This document shows positions 13,101 through 24,596 of a stretch of 64,000 nt of DNA, in pieces. The notes below the pieces were generated by a model. It saw nothing but the letters and a program-made list of their open reading frames with translations, made no database searches and was not told the origin of the DNA. Source of the DNA: Trifolium pratense (lineage: Eukaryota > Streptophyta > Magnoliopsida > Fabales > Fabaceae); the NCBI RefSeq assembly GCF_020283565.1, contig NC_060065.1, forward strand, positions 42,520,409 through 42,584,408, read 5' to 3'. The position numbers and the translations under genes are program-made. Within the stretch, counting starts at the first letter, position 1. The number at the start of each line of letters is the position of its first letter.

Positions 13101-14149
13101 TGTTCAGAAAAGTTGGTTCCAAAATTCCATATACATTTGTGGTGTTGTTTTCAATGCATAAACGATGAATGTACCTGAATATAATTTTAAAGTTAGGAGA
13201 GATATATAACATATTAACAGATATTGAGATAGTAGTAAATAAGAAAGTACACTTACGAGCACCAAACACTTAGAGTACTCATGTCGAGCCAAATAGAACC
13301 CACCAACAACTCTCTTATACACTTGCAAGACATGAGAAAATTAGTACACATTGAACAATGAATTAATTCTACATCCAAATGATCATCACCCCTTTTCAGA
13401 ACCATGATTAACAATTTCTGAACATCGTCCATGTTATCTTAAGCACTATAACTTGAGTGACTTCTATATACCTTGAATATATTAAGCACAAGGTTAACAT
13501 GAGTGACTTCTATATACTTGCTTATACCTAACACCCTCATGTGCAGCAACATAACGAATTTTGAATCACACTTTGACATTAAAACATGGCTTGGTTATTT
13601 GAATTTTCTTGCCTATTTGGAGTTTAGCTTCAACAATAAAATCTGATATAATAGCAGCAAAATAGCAGCAAAACATGGCTTGGTTTAAAACATTACATAT
13701 CATCTATGAAGTAAAAAATAATCAAAATAGCAGCAAAATAAATATCATAAACAGAAATGACCATATATCTTTTTACTTTTCATTAAATCTCATGCTAAAG
13801 TGACCTACACAGACCTACACAGACTTCCAAATCTCATGCAAATTTGTATTTTTATATTGACATTCTCATCATCAAGCCATCAAGCAGAAGAAGAATGAAA
13901 ACCCACACAAAAAAACACAGACCCACACAGAAATGAACATCACAGACCCACGAAAACGACGTGAATGAAAACGAATGAAAACCCAAGCGAATGAAAACGA
14001 ATGAACAAGAATGAAAATGAATGAAAACGAAAACGAATGAAATTTGGAGGAAGTTTGATTTATTCATACCTTTACCGAATAAAAACGAAGAAATTTGGAG
14101 GCGATTCAAGCATTCTAGGGTTTGGAGAATGAAACCGAATGAAATTGGA

Positions 14150-14215
14150 GAGATTGGAGAATGGAGAATGGAGAATGGAGAATGGAGAATGGAGAATGGA
14201 GAGATTGGAGAATGA
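14150..14215 (+). repeat. (GGAGAAT)n minisatellite in CACTA-1
   Basis: Tandem heptamers 'ggagaat' and variants. CACTA-2 has the same array at about 28308-28350 but one unit shorter, one of the few length differences between the two right ends. Confidence 0.85.
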
Positions 14216-14704
14216 TTGGGAAATTGGAGTGTTTGATTTGAAGAACTTGGGACGATTTGGAAGAACTTGGGACGATTGAGAATGGAGAGTTTGCAGTGGG
14301 AGGGAGATTGAACGCGTATGAAAATTGGGAATGAAAATGACAATATGAAAAATATAATAACACTATTAGGATTCCACTACCGGTGAATCCTAGATCGGTA
14401 GTGAAAAGTGGGAATATGAAAAAAATAATAACACTATTAGGATTCCACTACCGGTGAATCCTAGATCGGTAGTGGAAGATAATTAAAACAAATTTGTACG
14501 TAATTACGACATTGCCACCGTGTCTACTTTCCACTACGGATTTAGCAAAGCCGGTAGTGAAATCCCTTGTCTCTGAACTTTCCACTACCGTTTTAAAAAT
14601 ATCAGTAGTGGAATCCTTTGGTCAAATGTATTTCACTACTGGTATTCACATACCGGTAGTGGTATCTCCAAACCAAAAGTCATTTTTCTACTAGTGCTAG
14701 TGAC

Positions 14705-16324
14705 TAGTGAGTGTTGAACAAATATGAAAATGAAGAATATTAATAGTATGGCTCGTGAAACTTTTTGGTTGCTTTATATGTAACACCTTTTATTAGCAAA
14801 ATATCATTAAGTAATGCGTATTAAGTGTTTAATATATTTAAGTTATCATTTTCTCCTACCTATTACATTAGTATTTTAAGTTGGGTTTCACTCATGTTTT
14901 TAAAGTCCTAAGTTCTAACCGCATCACCAACTCAAAACCGATCTACCCGTGTGATTTGGGTACCCGCAGCCGGATCAGTTTAAGTCGTACTGATCTAGCT
15001 GTCCTTATTCTAGGTTTGGACTGTTTATTAGGGTCGGGTTCGATCAGATAGGTAATTTGAACTCATCAGAAAAACACTATAATAGAAAAAGCTACACCAA
15101 AACATGATATTTGTGTTATTTTCTATAGTTAATCACAAGATCTGTTTGATCTAAAAAATGTAAGTACTGCACAAAACAACGTAAGATAAAGTGTAAATTA
15201 TCTATCTAATTAAATTCCAGCCACATTTTTTTTTGCTGCAAGGGGTCATGATATTAAAAAACTATTGAATGGCTGACTAAAATTGAAACTTCATTCTCTC
15301 CCGTGAAAAGCACGTGGGAGAGGGATCATTTCCCCTCTAATAGAGAGAGATGATGTAAGTAAGATTCTGTTGAGAGATTGATCTAATTGTGATTGGTGGA
15401 TCGTCGATCTCTATTATACGGTGATTATTCTCATAAGAATGATACACATGTGTTGATGGATCTCATGTGAGGAATTCTTTTTGGATGAGTCATAGTTTAG
15501 TCTGAAATACAAATTAATTTTAGCAAATTTAATTTGACACTACTATTTAACATTTTTAATGTAATGTTATTCAAAAAAAAAAATAATTAACCAAGAACAT
15601 TTATATGAAATAAACCAAGAACATTTATATGAAATAACATATATCTCTTTTAGTTTAATCAAGGTCTTGGGAGTTCGATTTCTGCCTTGGACATGCACCA
15701 ATGTTAAAACTCTTAAGGAATGTTTATGAAAAAAAAAGTATCCAATGTAATATTAGCTGTAGTTTTAAAAAAAAAATATTGACAACATTTTATGACATTT
15801 GTTTCCTCTTGGTTGATTATTTCTAGTTATAATATAACACTATTGCTTACAAGTTTATTTATATACCGATTGACACAATATAATGATGTGTTGACAATGG
15901 GCAACTAAAGACCACACTATCAACAGAGTTGGGTAGTTTGGGCTTCTGAAACCTGAAAAGAAAAAATTCAAAAATCTTCTTATACCTCTACTCCACATTA
16001 ATTTTAAAATTGAAATAAAATGAAAAACAAAACAACTTATTGTACACTTGTGAATTTTGATAATATTTTTTTGATTCTTTGAGCAATTCAAAATTTTAGT
16101 TAGTTGGAAAAATCAAAATTTCAAAACCATGCCTTAATTTGTATTTCTTTTTAAATTGGCTATAATTCATTTTTTCCCCTTCATTTACTGATTTACAATT
16201 TTCATCCTTTATTCTAACTACGAAAATATATTTCTCCAAAATTTCAGAGTAATTAGCTGATAAATCAAAGGGCGACGAGACAATGTATATAGGATAAAAA
16301 CTTATTATTTTATTTTCTATGTCA
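14705..16324. other. Intergenic DNA, no gene seen
   Basis: No recognisable coding content. 'ctcccgtgaaaagcacgtgg' near 15300 and 'cttgggagttcgatttctgc' near 15670 resemble pieces of other dispersed repeats (the second is B-box-like), but neither can be bounded. Confidence 0.5.
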
Positions 16325-16333
16325 TTTAAAAAA

Positions 16334-17069
16334 GGGTAAATAGGGTTTTACCCCCTGCAAAATAGGCCAGTTTTGCGTTACTCCCTGCAAATTTTTTTTT
16401 TGTGATTACCCCCCTGTAAAATGAAGATTCCATCATTTACCCCCCTCAGTCGATAACATGGATGCTGACTGGACAAAAATGATGACGTGGCACGTACAAG
16501 TGGAATTAATTTATTTTATATTTATTTTTTTATTGTCAATTCATTAATGAATGTATAATTATTATTTTTTTAATTAAAAAAAACTGAAAAAAAAAAAGAA
16601 AAAAACGATAGTAATTGGGGTTGAAGGTTCATCTTCTTCAATAGTTGTGATTATAGAAGATAAATAATTTAGGGTTGTTAATAAGATGTGAAATTTGAGA
16701 GAAATTTGGGTAAGAAGATTTTGTTGATTGTGTGGGATTTGATTTGTGATTACACCGAGAAGAAGAACAACAATGTTTATAAATAAATTCCATTAACAAT
16801 TTTTTTTAATTTCTTTTTCTTTTTGAAAAATTAATAATTATATTAAGTTATTTATCTACGTGGCACAAAAACTTTAATAAAAAATGAATGAAAAAAGCCA
16901 CACATGCATCCCACGTCATCAATTTTGTCAAGTCAACATCCATGTTGTCGACTGAGGGGGGTAAATGATGGAATCTTCATTTTACAGGGGGGTAATCACA
17001 AAAAAAAATTTTGCAGGGGGGTAACGCAAAATTGGCCTATTTTGCAGGGGGGTAAAACCCTATTTACCC
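16334..17069. mobile_element. Mutator-like foldback MITE with perfect 9-bp target duplication
   Basis: Long inverted arms run from GGGTAAATAGGGTTTTACC inward through 'aaaataggcca', 'ttttgcgtta', 'gtgattaccccc' and 'gaagattccatcattta', and are mirrored at 16945-17069. The flanking TTTAAAAAA occurs at 16325-16333 and again at 17070-17078, a perfect 9-bp duplication. The centre (16600-16900) is AT-rich and codes for nothing recognisable. Confidence 0.88.
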
Positions 17070-17269
17070 TTTAAAAAATTATAAAAATAAAATAAATATC
17101 CCTGATGACAGTCAATTATATAATGTTTTTAGTACTATTTTAGAATAAAAAGTAGCAATTAAAGACCAAATGCAAGCAAATACCTAAAGTTACGGAGTTA
17201 CTTGTCCAAGAATCAAGAAAAGTGGAAAAAGCATGAAAACGGCAAAAAAAGGAAGAAATTGAAGAATCC

Positions 17270-17660
17270 ATCGCACCACGATGGATGACCATCGTAGCAC
17301 GATGAGAAGGTGGTTAAAAGATCATAACAAATCAATCCATCGTAGCACGATGGATCGCATCGTGGCCACGATGAGAAATATGTGAATCACCGTGGGCACG
17401 ATGGGTACGATGCACAAGATGAAAAATGAAGAAATATCACATCGCACCAAAAACGCGATAACTGGAGCTACGAGTGTCGGATAGCGTCATGTGACCATGC
17501 GAGCTAAGACAAAGATCTACAACTTTCGTGTTGAAGCAAAAATCTAATTATGGACGCTATCGTGGCTACGATGGGATACATCGTGGCCACGATGAAGGGA
17601 AAACTTGGCCACCAAGTCTGCGTGCTGATCAAGCAAACAATACACATATCGTAGCTACGA
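17270..17660. repeat. Array of short palindromes around CATCGTGGCCACGATG
   Basis: At least nine partial or full copies of a CATCGT...ACGATG palindrome with variable centres (GTAGCACG, GGCCACG, GGGTACG, AGCTACG) lie within about 400 bp. It resembles internal non-coding sequence of a retrotransposon but has no recognisable ends. Confidence 0.7.
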
Positions 17661-17807
17661 TGGATCCATCATGACTAAAATGAGCAATAATATTTTTATA
17701 TAGAGAAAACAAACTTTTCAACATAGAAACAAATTTTTAACACCCTCTACATTTTGAGAATTTATATATCACTATCATGACTAATGAGCAATAATTATTT
17801 AACATAG

Positions 17808-17930
17808 GTGGATGACACTTTGAAGATTGAAAAGGTGGAGATTTACTATGATCCAGGAGAGTTGTTTGGAAGACTTCTATTAGGTGGAGATAATAACACA
17901 AAATCTTCAGCATGCCCTTTCTACAATTAA
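17808..17930 (+). pseudogene. Orphan last exon of a pathogen-related protein gene
   Basis: A 41-codon frame with a stop begins right after an AG acceptor ('aacatag') and matches exon 4 of the intact gene at 23811-23930, including VEIYYDPGELFG and the C-terminal KSSACPF. The intron end before it ('atcactatcatgactaatga') and the 3' flank after it ('tttacaataaattaagttac') are also shared. Exons 1-3 are absent upstream, where the palindrome array lies. This is the tail of a tandem duplicate whose 5' part was lost. Confidence 0.9.
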
Positions 17931-17934
17931 TCAT

Positions 17935-18880
17935 CAGTTATTTACAATAAATTAAGTTACTACATGTGAATAAAACCTTTGATCTAGCTGTATTACTAGA
18001 ATCAATCAATGGGGGCAGAGAGAATTTTTAAGAAAAACACTACTCATGTTTTGTGATAAACTATGGACACATATGTTATGTTTCTCTCCTGGCTGCTGCA
18101 TCTTGTGTTTAATTAATGCAGCGTGTACGTTTGTTTGGTTCAGCTGAAGCATAGCTGAAAATGATTTTTATTTTATCTTAAATTATAATTAAACAATATC
18201 AGCCTTTTTTAAAATATATATATACGGTATATTTGGATCTCTCCAGTTTTTTATGTGCAGCCCTCTCTCCTTTTTATAATTTAATACTAGTTGATTGAGC
18301 TACGAAGAAGTATTGAAGAAGATCTAAATCCGATTAGAATTATACCAGTAGTTACACAATAAACTCATCGTGTGTTCATGGTTGTACCAATCTCATCGAT
18401 CGTAGTTCATACTCTACCAGCTAATAGGAACTAGAACGATAATTCTTTCTTAAAGGTGCATCAGCGATATCAAGAAGGAAAGGAGCTGGCATGTCCATCA
18501 AAGGAACAAAAGGCACCATGTGAGATTCTCATCCCGACTCGTTCGATTAATGGTGTTGTGTCAGTCCTATTCCTAGAGATCCGGGATCTATGGAAATTGG
18601 ATTCTCTACCTTTGGATTTTATATCTTTTGGTGATTTTCATATAAAAATAATAATGAGAAATATGAAGAAAAAATATATGTGATTTTGCATCTCTAAAAA
18701 TAGAGAATCCTTATATGTTTGTGAATACCTTTTCATGTGGGAAAAATTTTATTTCAATTCCTACCCCCAACTTTTACCCCTAGCCTACAAATTCTCCGAA
18801 CTCTCGAAATCTTTCTCTTAAAACTTCTCTAAAATTGTTACAAAATCTTGCTTTTGAAACAATTCAACAAACTTGTTGTT
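17935..18880. other. Intergenic DNA, no gene seen
   Basis: After the shared 3' flank of the orphan exon (to about 17990) nothing is recognised. A frame at 18456-18683 has no family resemblance. Confidence 0.5.
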
Positions 18881-19285
18881 CACGTATGTAAACATAAGAT
18901 TAATACAAGAGGTGAGCTGTCCTAGAGAATTCTAGAGCACTCAAGAGAACGACTATTACAATATATTGTTTTTAACCTAGAATAGATCTCTCTTTTTTCC
19001 TTCTAAGTGTCTCCTTTTATAGTGCAAAATTCCTTGACCTAATGGGCCTTGTTTTGGGTTGAGGTGGCTAGGCCCAATAAGCTATAACACTGAGATCCAT
19101 AAGCAGCTCGTCCGTACAAGACACATGGAGTTAAAGCACGTGTAGCTCACGTGACTCGTTCATGCAAATCAGGTGGAGCTGCGTAGCTCACGTCACTATG
19201 TTCCTTGATATGAGACACATTACTTTAAACTTAGCTAGACCTAAATGATCATGTTGAGCTTGTCATGATGGAGGTTGGGTTCACC
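18881..19285. other. Possible LTR or retrotransposon-derived sequence
   Basis: Moderately GC-rich non-coding sequence with repeated 'agctcacgt' and 'ggtggagct' phrases leads directly into the 37-bp minisatellite. It looks like part of a retrotransposon, but there are no ends, primer site or coding domain to prove it. Confidence 0.3.
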
Positions 19286-19289
19286 ATAA

Positions 19290-19615
19290 CCTGAGGTGAG
19301 CTAAACATGCTGAAGGTGGAGCTCGTGATGAAGTTGAGCTAGGCCTGTGGAAGTGGAGCTCATGATGAAGTTGAGCTAGATCTGCTGAAGTGGAGCTCAT
19401 AATGAAGCTGAGCTAGACCTTCGGAAGTGGAGCTCATGATGAAGTTGAGCTAGACCTGCTGAAGTGGAGCTCATCCGAAGCTCTACAGAAGTGGAGCTCA
19501 AGGTGAAATTAAGCTAGGCCTGTTGAAGTGGAGCTCATAATGAAGTTGAGCTAGGCATGTGGAAGTGGAGCTCAAAATAACGTTGAGCTAGGCTTGCGGA
19601 GGTGGAGCTCACGAT
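19290..19615 (+). repeat. 37-bp minisatellite with GTGGAGCTCA core
   Basis: About nine tandem units, each with 'gaagtggagctcatgatg', then 'aagttgagctaga' and 'cctgct'; several adjacent units are exactly 37 bp long. Units differ mainly in the last ten bases. Later units are shorter or degraded (near 19470-19500). Confidence 0.88.
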
Positions 19616-20281
19616 GACATGGATGGTCAAAGTATAATATAATTATATGGTATGGTCTCCATATCAATCCACAGTCCACCAGACGTCAAGTTTGTTAAAG
19701 CGTAGACGTTTGTCAATCAGGTCGGCTCAGTCCACTTGTCAAAAAAAAAAAAAACAAATCAACAAAATTTGTAGATTTTTGAATATCAAGAGACAATTTT
19801 TGAATATTGTTCTACCCTTTAAAAATTCTTGCAAATCCTATTTGAATATATCATAGAAATTATATACATTCCTTAAAAATCTTGATTCAATACCACAATT
19901 TTTATTTTTATTCTTAAAAATCTTTTAAAATGTCAATCAAATACAATATCCTAAATATATTCTCGCACTTCATAGATTCTGACAACTCAAATTATAAAAA
20001 CTAAGACAATGGTAAAAGGAAATTTTTAAATAATGTAGGGGTAAAAAGTGTTTGTTCTGAGTTCAATTTCTACTGAGAATAATTTACTCATTGACATCAT
20101 CTATATAAAATTAGAAAATATATAAAGTTTGGACCAAAAAGCCAATAGATACCACCTTCTCAAAGATTTGACCACGATAGATACAACGGCTGCTGGAATA
20201 CTAGTGCAATTACCGATCGTTTCATACCATTTGAAGCTAATCAAATATTGCAAATTCCAGCTAACTTAAGTTCTCTATCAA

Positions 20282-20370
20282 AGTCACTAGATTTAGTCTA
20301 GTAGTGAGGTGTTTGGGTAGTACGCTATAGGTCCTGGGTTCGATTCTCAGTTCATTGTAAAAAAAAAAAT
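20282..20370 (+). mobile_element. SINE, 89 bp, tRNA-related with poly-A tail
   Basis: An A-box-like 'ttagtctagtagtgagg', a B-box 'gggttcgattc' and a terminal A run. It is flanked by the perfect 12-bp target duplication GTTCTCTATCAA at 20270-20281 and 20371-20382. The same element, also 89 bp, occurs on the minus strand at 39186-39274. It resembles the Au-SINE type known from legumes and grasses; the family name is from memory. Confidence 0.85.
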
Positions 20371-20529
20371 GTTCTCTATCAATAAGTTCTCTAATAGATC
20401 AAAAACAAATTTTCCGGATTGGATTACTAACGTAAGGTGATTCTAGAAGAATATGGAAATAATAGCAATTAATTACAACATACATTTTTTGGACATCTCG
20501 GAACAATAGAGTTTTCAAGATATAGATAT

Positions 20530-20532
<3 letters not shown>

Positions 20533-20609
<77 letters not shown>
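20533..20609. repeat. (TA)n microsatellite
   Basis: An uninterrupted AT dinucleotide tract of about 77 bp. Confidence 0.97.
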
Positions 20610-20611
<2 letters not shown>

Positions 20612-21514
20612 AATTATGGAGTTTGTACTCAAAAGCGCTCATTGTTCTCCACGAATGTAAGATTAAGATAAAAAAAAAACTGATCGCAAGAACCCTACGT
20701 TCTCGGTTAGGAATGCTCCTGTGATGGGACGATGAAAGCTTAATTTGGAGCTGATGCAATTATACTCTCTCTTGAAAATAGGAGAATACTAACATTGAGA
20801 GAAATTTCATTTTCAACCTTGTACAGTCAATTGCATTGTGAACAAAGAAAATGAGTAACCATAATGTTTGACTTACACGTTTTTCATTCCTTCACGGATT
20901 GGAAATTTGGAATTTTTTTTCATAAATTAAAGAACATCTAGACATCAATGTATGGATAGACATCTTAACATTGTTGACATTCCTATCCTTCCTCGCTTGC
21001 GCATGATTTATCTAAATGGGCGCTAATGAGCCCAATCATGTATGGAAAAACAACCCACTAAATTCTGTGATGCATATCCAAAAAGATGTGTTTTTAGCTA
21101 TTCAATAAATTTTATTATTGTGATTCAGAAAATAGAAAAATTCTTAGATGAGAGTGTTCACTCAAGAATTTCTCCGAAACTATATGGAGACATTTTATGC
21201 ATCCGCTTGAATGTCAAAGACTCTAATTATTATTGTAGTTTAATACGCTAAAAAAATATTGATTAAAGATTCCATTCCTATGTCTTTTAATTATCATAAT
21301 AGTACTATTTCAAAAAGAAAAATATTATCATCATAGTACTATTTTTTTTTATATACTTTTCAACCATGCATTAAAAAAAATATTTATATTTCTTGAATAC
21401 ATGGAAAACCAATCTTATCTTGAGAATTAAAAATATATGACATGTGATGGCCATTTTCCTTTACACCTATAAATAAATGTTAGTTTGCCTACAGTTTTCG
21501 CATAAGTTTAAGAC

Positions 21515-23930
21515 ATGGCTAACGTAGTTGCAAAAGACAAGTATAGATCAATTTTGCATGATGAAGCTGAGAACATCAAGTGGAGACATGGTGGCCCTCC
21601 CACCTATGGTCTTGTCAACCAACTTTTTGAAGAAGGAAGAACCAAAGTAATGAACCAACTTAATCTTATTGATCCATGATTTTTTTTTTACCGCCATGAT
21701 AGAATTTAATATTCCTGTCGTATAGGTTAATGACACGAATATTCAATTCTATCAATATTTTTTCTAAATTAATTGTATCATGTTATTTAATTTGTCGATC
21801 AATTTTATTTTGTTTATTTTAAATAACAAAAATTATGTTGGAGTGGAATCGAACGTCTGAACTCTTTATCACTCAATTTTTTATTATTTCTTATTAAGTT
21901 TGTATTAATTTTTGTAGGAATGGCCAGAGGGATCATTGGAGGAGATAGTGCAAAATGCTATTAAGTCTTGGGAGATGGAGCTCACACACAAGATCCGTTT
22001 GCAAGACTTCAAAACTATTGTGCCTGAAAAATTCAAGTTCTTTGTTAATGGTAAGATGTTGAATGATTGGAACTTTTGTTTGGTACCATGAGAATTTGTT
22101 AACTACTTTGCTTTTATGAATTTGTTTCATGATTACATCATCAATCCTATTAGCAATTTTTACAAGACAATCAGACAATCCTGTTGTTATATTATTAGGT
22201 ATCGAGTTCAAATTACGGCAGAGATAGTTATAAAATGATCATTAGTATTATTTTAATTAATAAAAATTTCTCCTTCTACAATTAAAAAAATAAGCAATAT
22301 CAATTATTAGAAAAAAGTAAATTAACTCTGAACAATTAGAGACTATAAAAACATGAAGCATGTATTCCATTAATGTTGTCGTAAAAAATGTAGAAATCTA
22401 AGATCGATTGTATTTTGTAGAAAAACTTAAATCAACATGAAAAATTTGAGACGAAAAAAACATGAAACATGTATCTAATTAATTTCTTCGCTAAAAATGT
22501 CAATATCTGAGATCAATTGTATTTTGTAGAAAAACTTATCAACTAAAAAATTAGAGACCAGAAAAACATGAAACATGTATCGAATTAATTTCTTCGTAAA
22601 AAATGTCAAAATTTGAGATCAATTGTATTTTGTATATTTTTTCGGGTAACGAATATAATCAAAATTCTTAACACCTTCAATTCCATTTGTAGGTAGGGAG
22701 GGATTAACTGCAGAAGAAACTCTAAGCTTAGGAAGTTATAATGCATTATTGAAAAGTTCTCTTCCAGATAATTTCAAGCCATACAAGGCAAATGAAGAGA
22801 CTTTTGAATCATCTCATGAAGCATTCAAATCGGCTTTTCCAAGAGGATTTGCATGGGAAGTGATTAAAGTTTTCACAGGACCACCTGAAATTGCTTTCAA
22901 GTTTAGGCATTGGGGATTCTTTGAAGGTCCTTTCAAGGGACATGCACCTACCGGAAAGATAGTCCAATTCTCTGGTTTGGGAACTCTCAAGGTATAAAAG
23001 TGATTTTTTTTTTTGTATTCACCGTAACTTTGACGAACCTACTACCTATTATATACTCCCTCTAGTCCTAATTCAAAATTTGATGTATCTAGACAATAAT
23101 ACAGACTAGATACATCAAACTTTCAATGTATCTAAAAAGTGAATATCTTTTTATAATTAGGACCGAAGGGAGTATAATATTTGTTCCTTCCTTTGTTTTT
23201 ACGTATAAGAAATAAATAAATTTTTAGATTTTATCTGGTCTATAATATAAATTACTTTCTTTATGATTTTTTTTTGGACTTTTGTCAATAGTAAACTACA
23301 CTATGATACATATCTAAATAAAATGTATATCGAAGAATTACCATTTATCAATTTTATTATAAAAAAAGATAATGTCAAATTTTGTCATCGCACAATCAAA
23401 TTCAAAATTTATTCAAAATTATTTTACAGCCGTAAAATCAAATACATGCTAAAAGAATCAAATGAGATCATATTATTATACAAACACAAATAACCAGGTT
23501 TTTAAACTTATAAATCTTCATTTCTAAGAACTTTGTGTGAGCTATTTTTGTTTTTTTGTTTTAACTATGAAACTGAGGATCGAACTCAGCAACTTGAGCT
23601 CTTTAGTTTGTTGATTTTTTTAATCCCTCTACTTTTGATTATTTAATTGTCATCCATTTTACTCTACCCTTTTTTATTATCATCCATTTTACTCTACCCT
23701 ATGAGTTATTTTTTTTCCCCTTACTCTACCTTATGGAAAATACTTTTTATCACCATTTTTAAAGTATATATCACTATCATGACTAATGAATAATAATTTT
23801 TTTAACATAGGTGGATGACTCTTTGAAGGTTGAAGAAGTTGAGATTTACTATGATCCAGGAGAGTTGTTTGGAGGCCTTCTATCAAATGGAGATAGCACC
23901 AAATCTTCAGCATGTCCTTTCTCTAATTAA
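21515..23930 (+). CDS. Pathogen-related protein (SnoaL/NTF2-like), four exons
   Basis: The exons are 21515-21646, 21918-22050, 22693-22991 and 23811-23930, all with GT/AG borders and phases that join into a 227-residue protein without stops. The order of conserved blocks matches the plant 'pathogen-related protein' family first known from barley: KYRSILHDEAENIKWRHGGP, EEGRTKEWPEGSLEE, KSWEMELTHK, FVNGREGLTAEETL, SSHEAFKSAFPRGFAWE, FRHWGFFEGPFKGHAPTG, VEIYYDPGELFGGLL. Members are small soluble proteins with an NTF2-like fold, induced by pathogens or stress; no enzymatic activity is established. The start ATG at 21515 gives the usual family N-terminus. Intron 3 contains a Stowaway MITE (23056-23172). 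An orphan copy of exon 4 lies 5.9 kb upstream (17808-17930), so this was once a tandem pair. Confidence 0.93.
23056..23172. mobile_element. Stowaway-type MITE, 117 bp, in intron 3 of the pathogen-related gene
   Basis: The terminal inverted repeats CTCCCTCTAGTCCTAATT and AATTAGGACCGAAGGGAG are flanked by TA on both sides (23054-23055 and 23173-23174). The centre has mirrored 'tgtatctaga' and 'agatacatcaaa'. Confidence 0.85.
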
Positions 23931-24443
23931 TCATCATATTATTTACAATAAATTAAGTTACTACATGTGAATAAAAATCTTTGATCTAGAGAGATTTTTT
24001 TCTAAAAAAAAAGTACTTATTTCTGTTTTGTGATAATTAAACTATGGAAACATAATGTCATGTGCTATGTTTCATTCCTGCCTCATGCATCGTGTGTTTA
24101 ATTAATTAATTTATTTATTTGGCTCAAGCATTGTCTCATTAGTTAGTTACGCCTTCAGCTTTGGATTTTTTTTTTCTGTAATGAATTCAGCAGTTTTTTA
24201 TAAATAAGTTCGTTGTATAATTTATCTTTCTTTTATAAATAGTTGTAAAATACTCCCTCTCTCTCAATATAAGCATCCATTTAACAAAAAATCATTCTTG
24301 CATATAAGTCATTTTCAAATTACTAGATTTTCCCAATTCTCTTTATTAAATACAGTATATATATTATTTTGCCGTTAAAAAAAAAATAGTAGATATACAT
24401 TTATTACTTCTTTTTCAAGTAAAACATAAATTGTCGCTAAATG
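23931..24443. other. 3' flank of the pathogen-related gene
   Basis: The first 60 bases match the 3' flank of the orphan exon at 17808-17930. At about 24250 'actccctctctctcaatataag' looks like the left end of another Stowaway-type MITE, whose right end I could not locate. Confidence 0.5.
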
Positions 24444-24454
24444 TCTTGAAATAT

Positions 24455-24596
24455 TTTGGTCAAGTAATTTAGTTGCTAGAAAATTCACCTTAAAGATAAA
24501 TAAGTGGAGTGTTCCGGGTTCGAACATAGGGCTTTTGCACATACAGTGTAATATCCTTATTCCCTACCAACTGAGCTAAGATCACGGCAACAAATA
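24455..24596 (-). mobile_element. SINE, 142 bp, tRNA-derived
   Basis: On the minus strand it begins with 'TTAGCTCAGTTGGTAGGG' (A box) and then 'TGTTCGAACCCGG' (B box), an RNA polymerase III promoter layout. It is flanked by the perfect 11-bp duplication TCTTGAAATAT at 24444-24454 and 24597-24607. A related copy lies at about 36595-36711, in the DOG1-like intron. Confidence 0.85.

Larger units (their letters stand above)
11134..14696 (+). mobile_element. CACTA (En/Spm) transposon, copy 1
   Basis: The element starts with CACTAGTGCAGAAA and ends with TTTTTCTACTAGTG, the CACTA...TAGTG termini of the En/Spm superfamily. The perfect 3-bp target duplication CTA lies at 11131-11133 and 14697-14699. 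Both subterminal regions are packed with CCACTACCGG-type motifs, the expected binding sites for the element's own DNA-binding protein. No TNPD transposase was recognised, so it looks non-autonomous. The inside carries a minus-strand Ulp1-type protease remnant (12243-13100) and simple repeats. The ends are nearly identical to CACTA-2 at 25012-28841, in the same orientation about 10 kb away. Confidence 0.93.

Noticed and set aside
13852..14363. Two overlapping ORFs rich in Phe, Ser and Pro on the minus strand of CACTA-1 (and 28267-28488 in CACTA-2)
   Set aside because: They cross the heptamer minisatellite and the non-coding right end of the transposon; open only because of the repeat composition.
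17270..17660. CRISPR-like repeated units
   Set aside because: Plant nuclear DNA, irregular spacing and palindromic degenerate units; no constant repeat with unique equal spacers.
20469..20759. ORF with Tyr-Ile repeats
   Set aside because: Translation of a (TA)n tract; the same holds for the tail of 33650-34183 and the antisense frame at 34045-34227.
21548..21736. Minus-strand ORFs over the pathogen-related gene (also 21933-22211 and 23731-23913)
   Set aside because: Antisense shadows of real exons.
24535..24596. tRNA-like sequence with A and B boxes
   Set aside because: Not a tRNA gene: no cloverleaf can be closed, and it lies in an element bounded by an 11-bp direct repeat, so it is a SINE.
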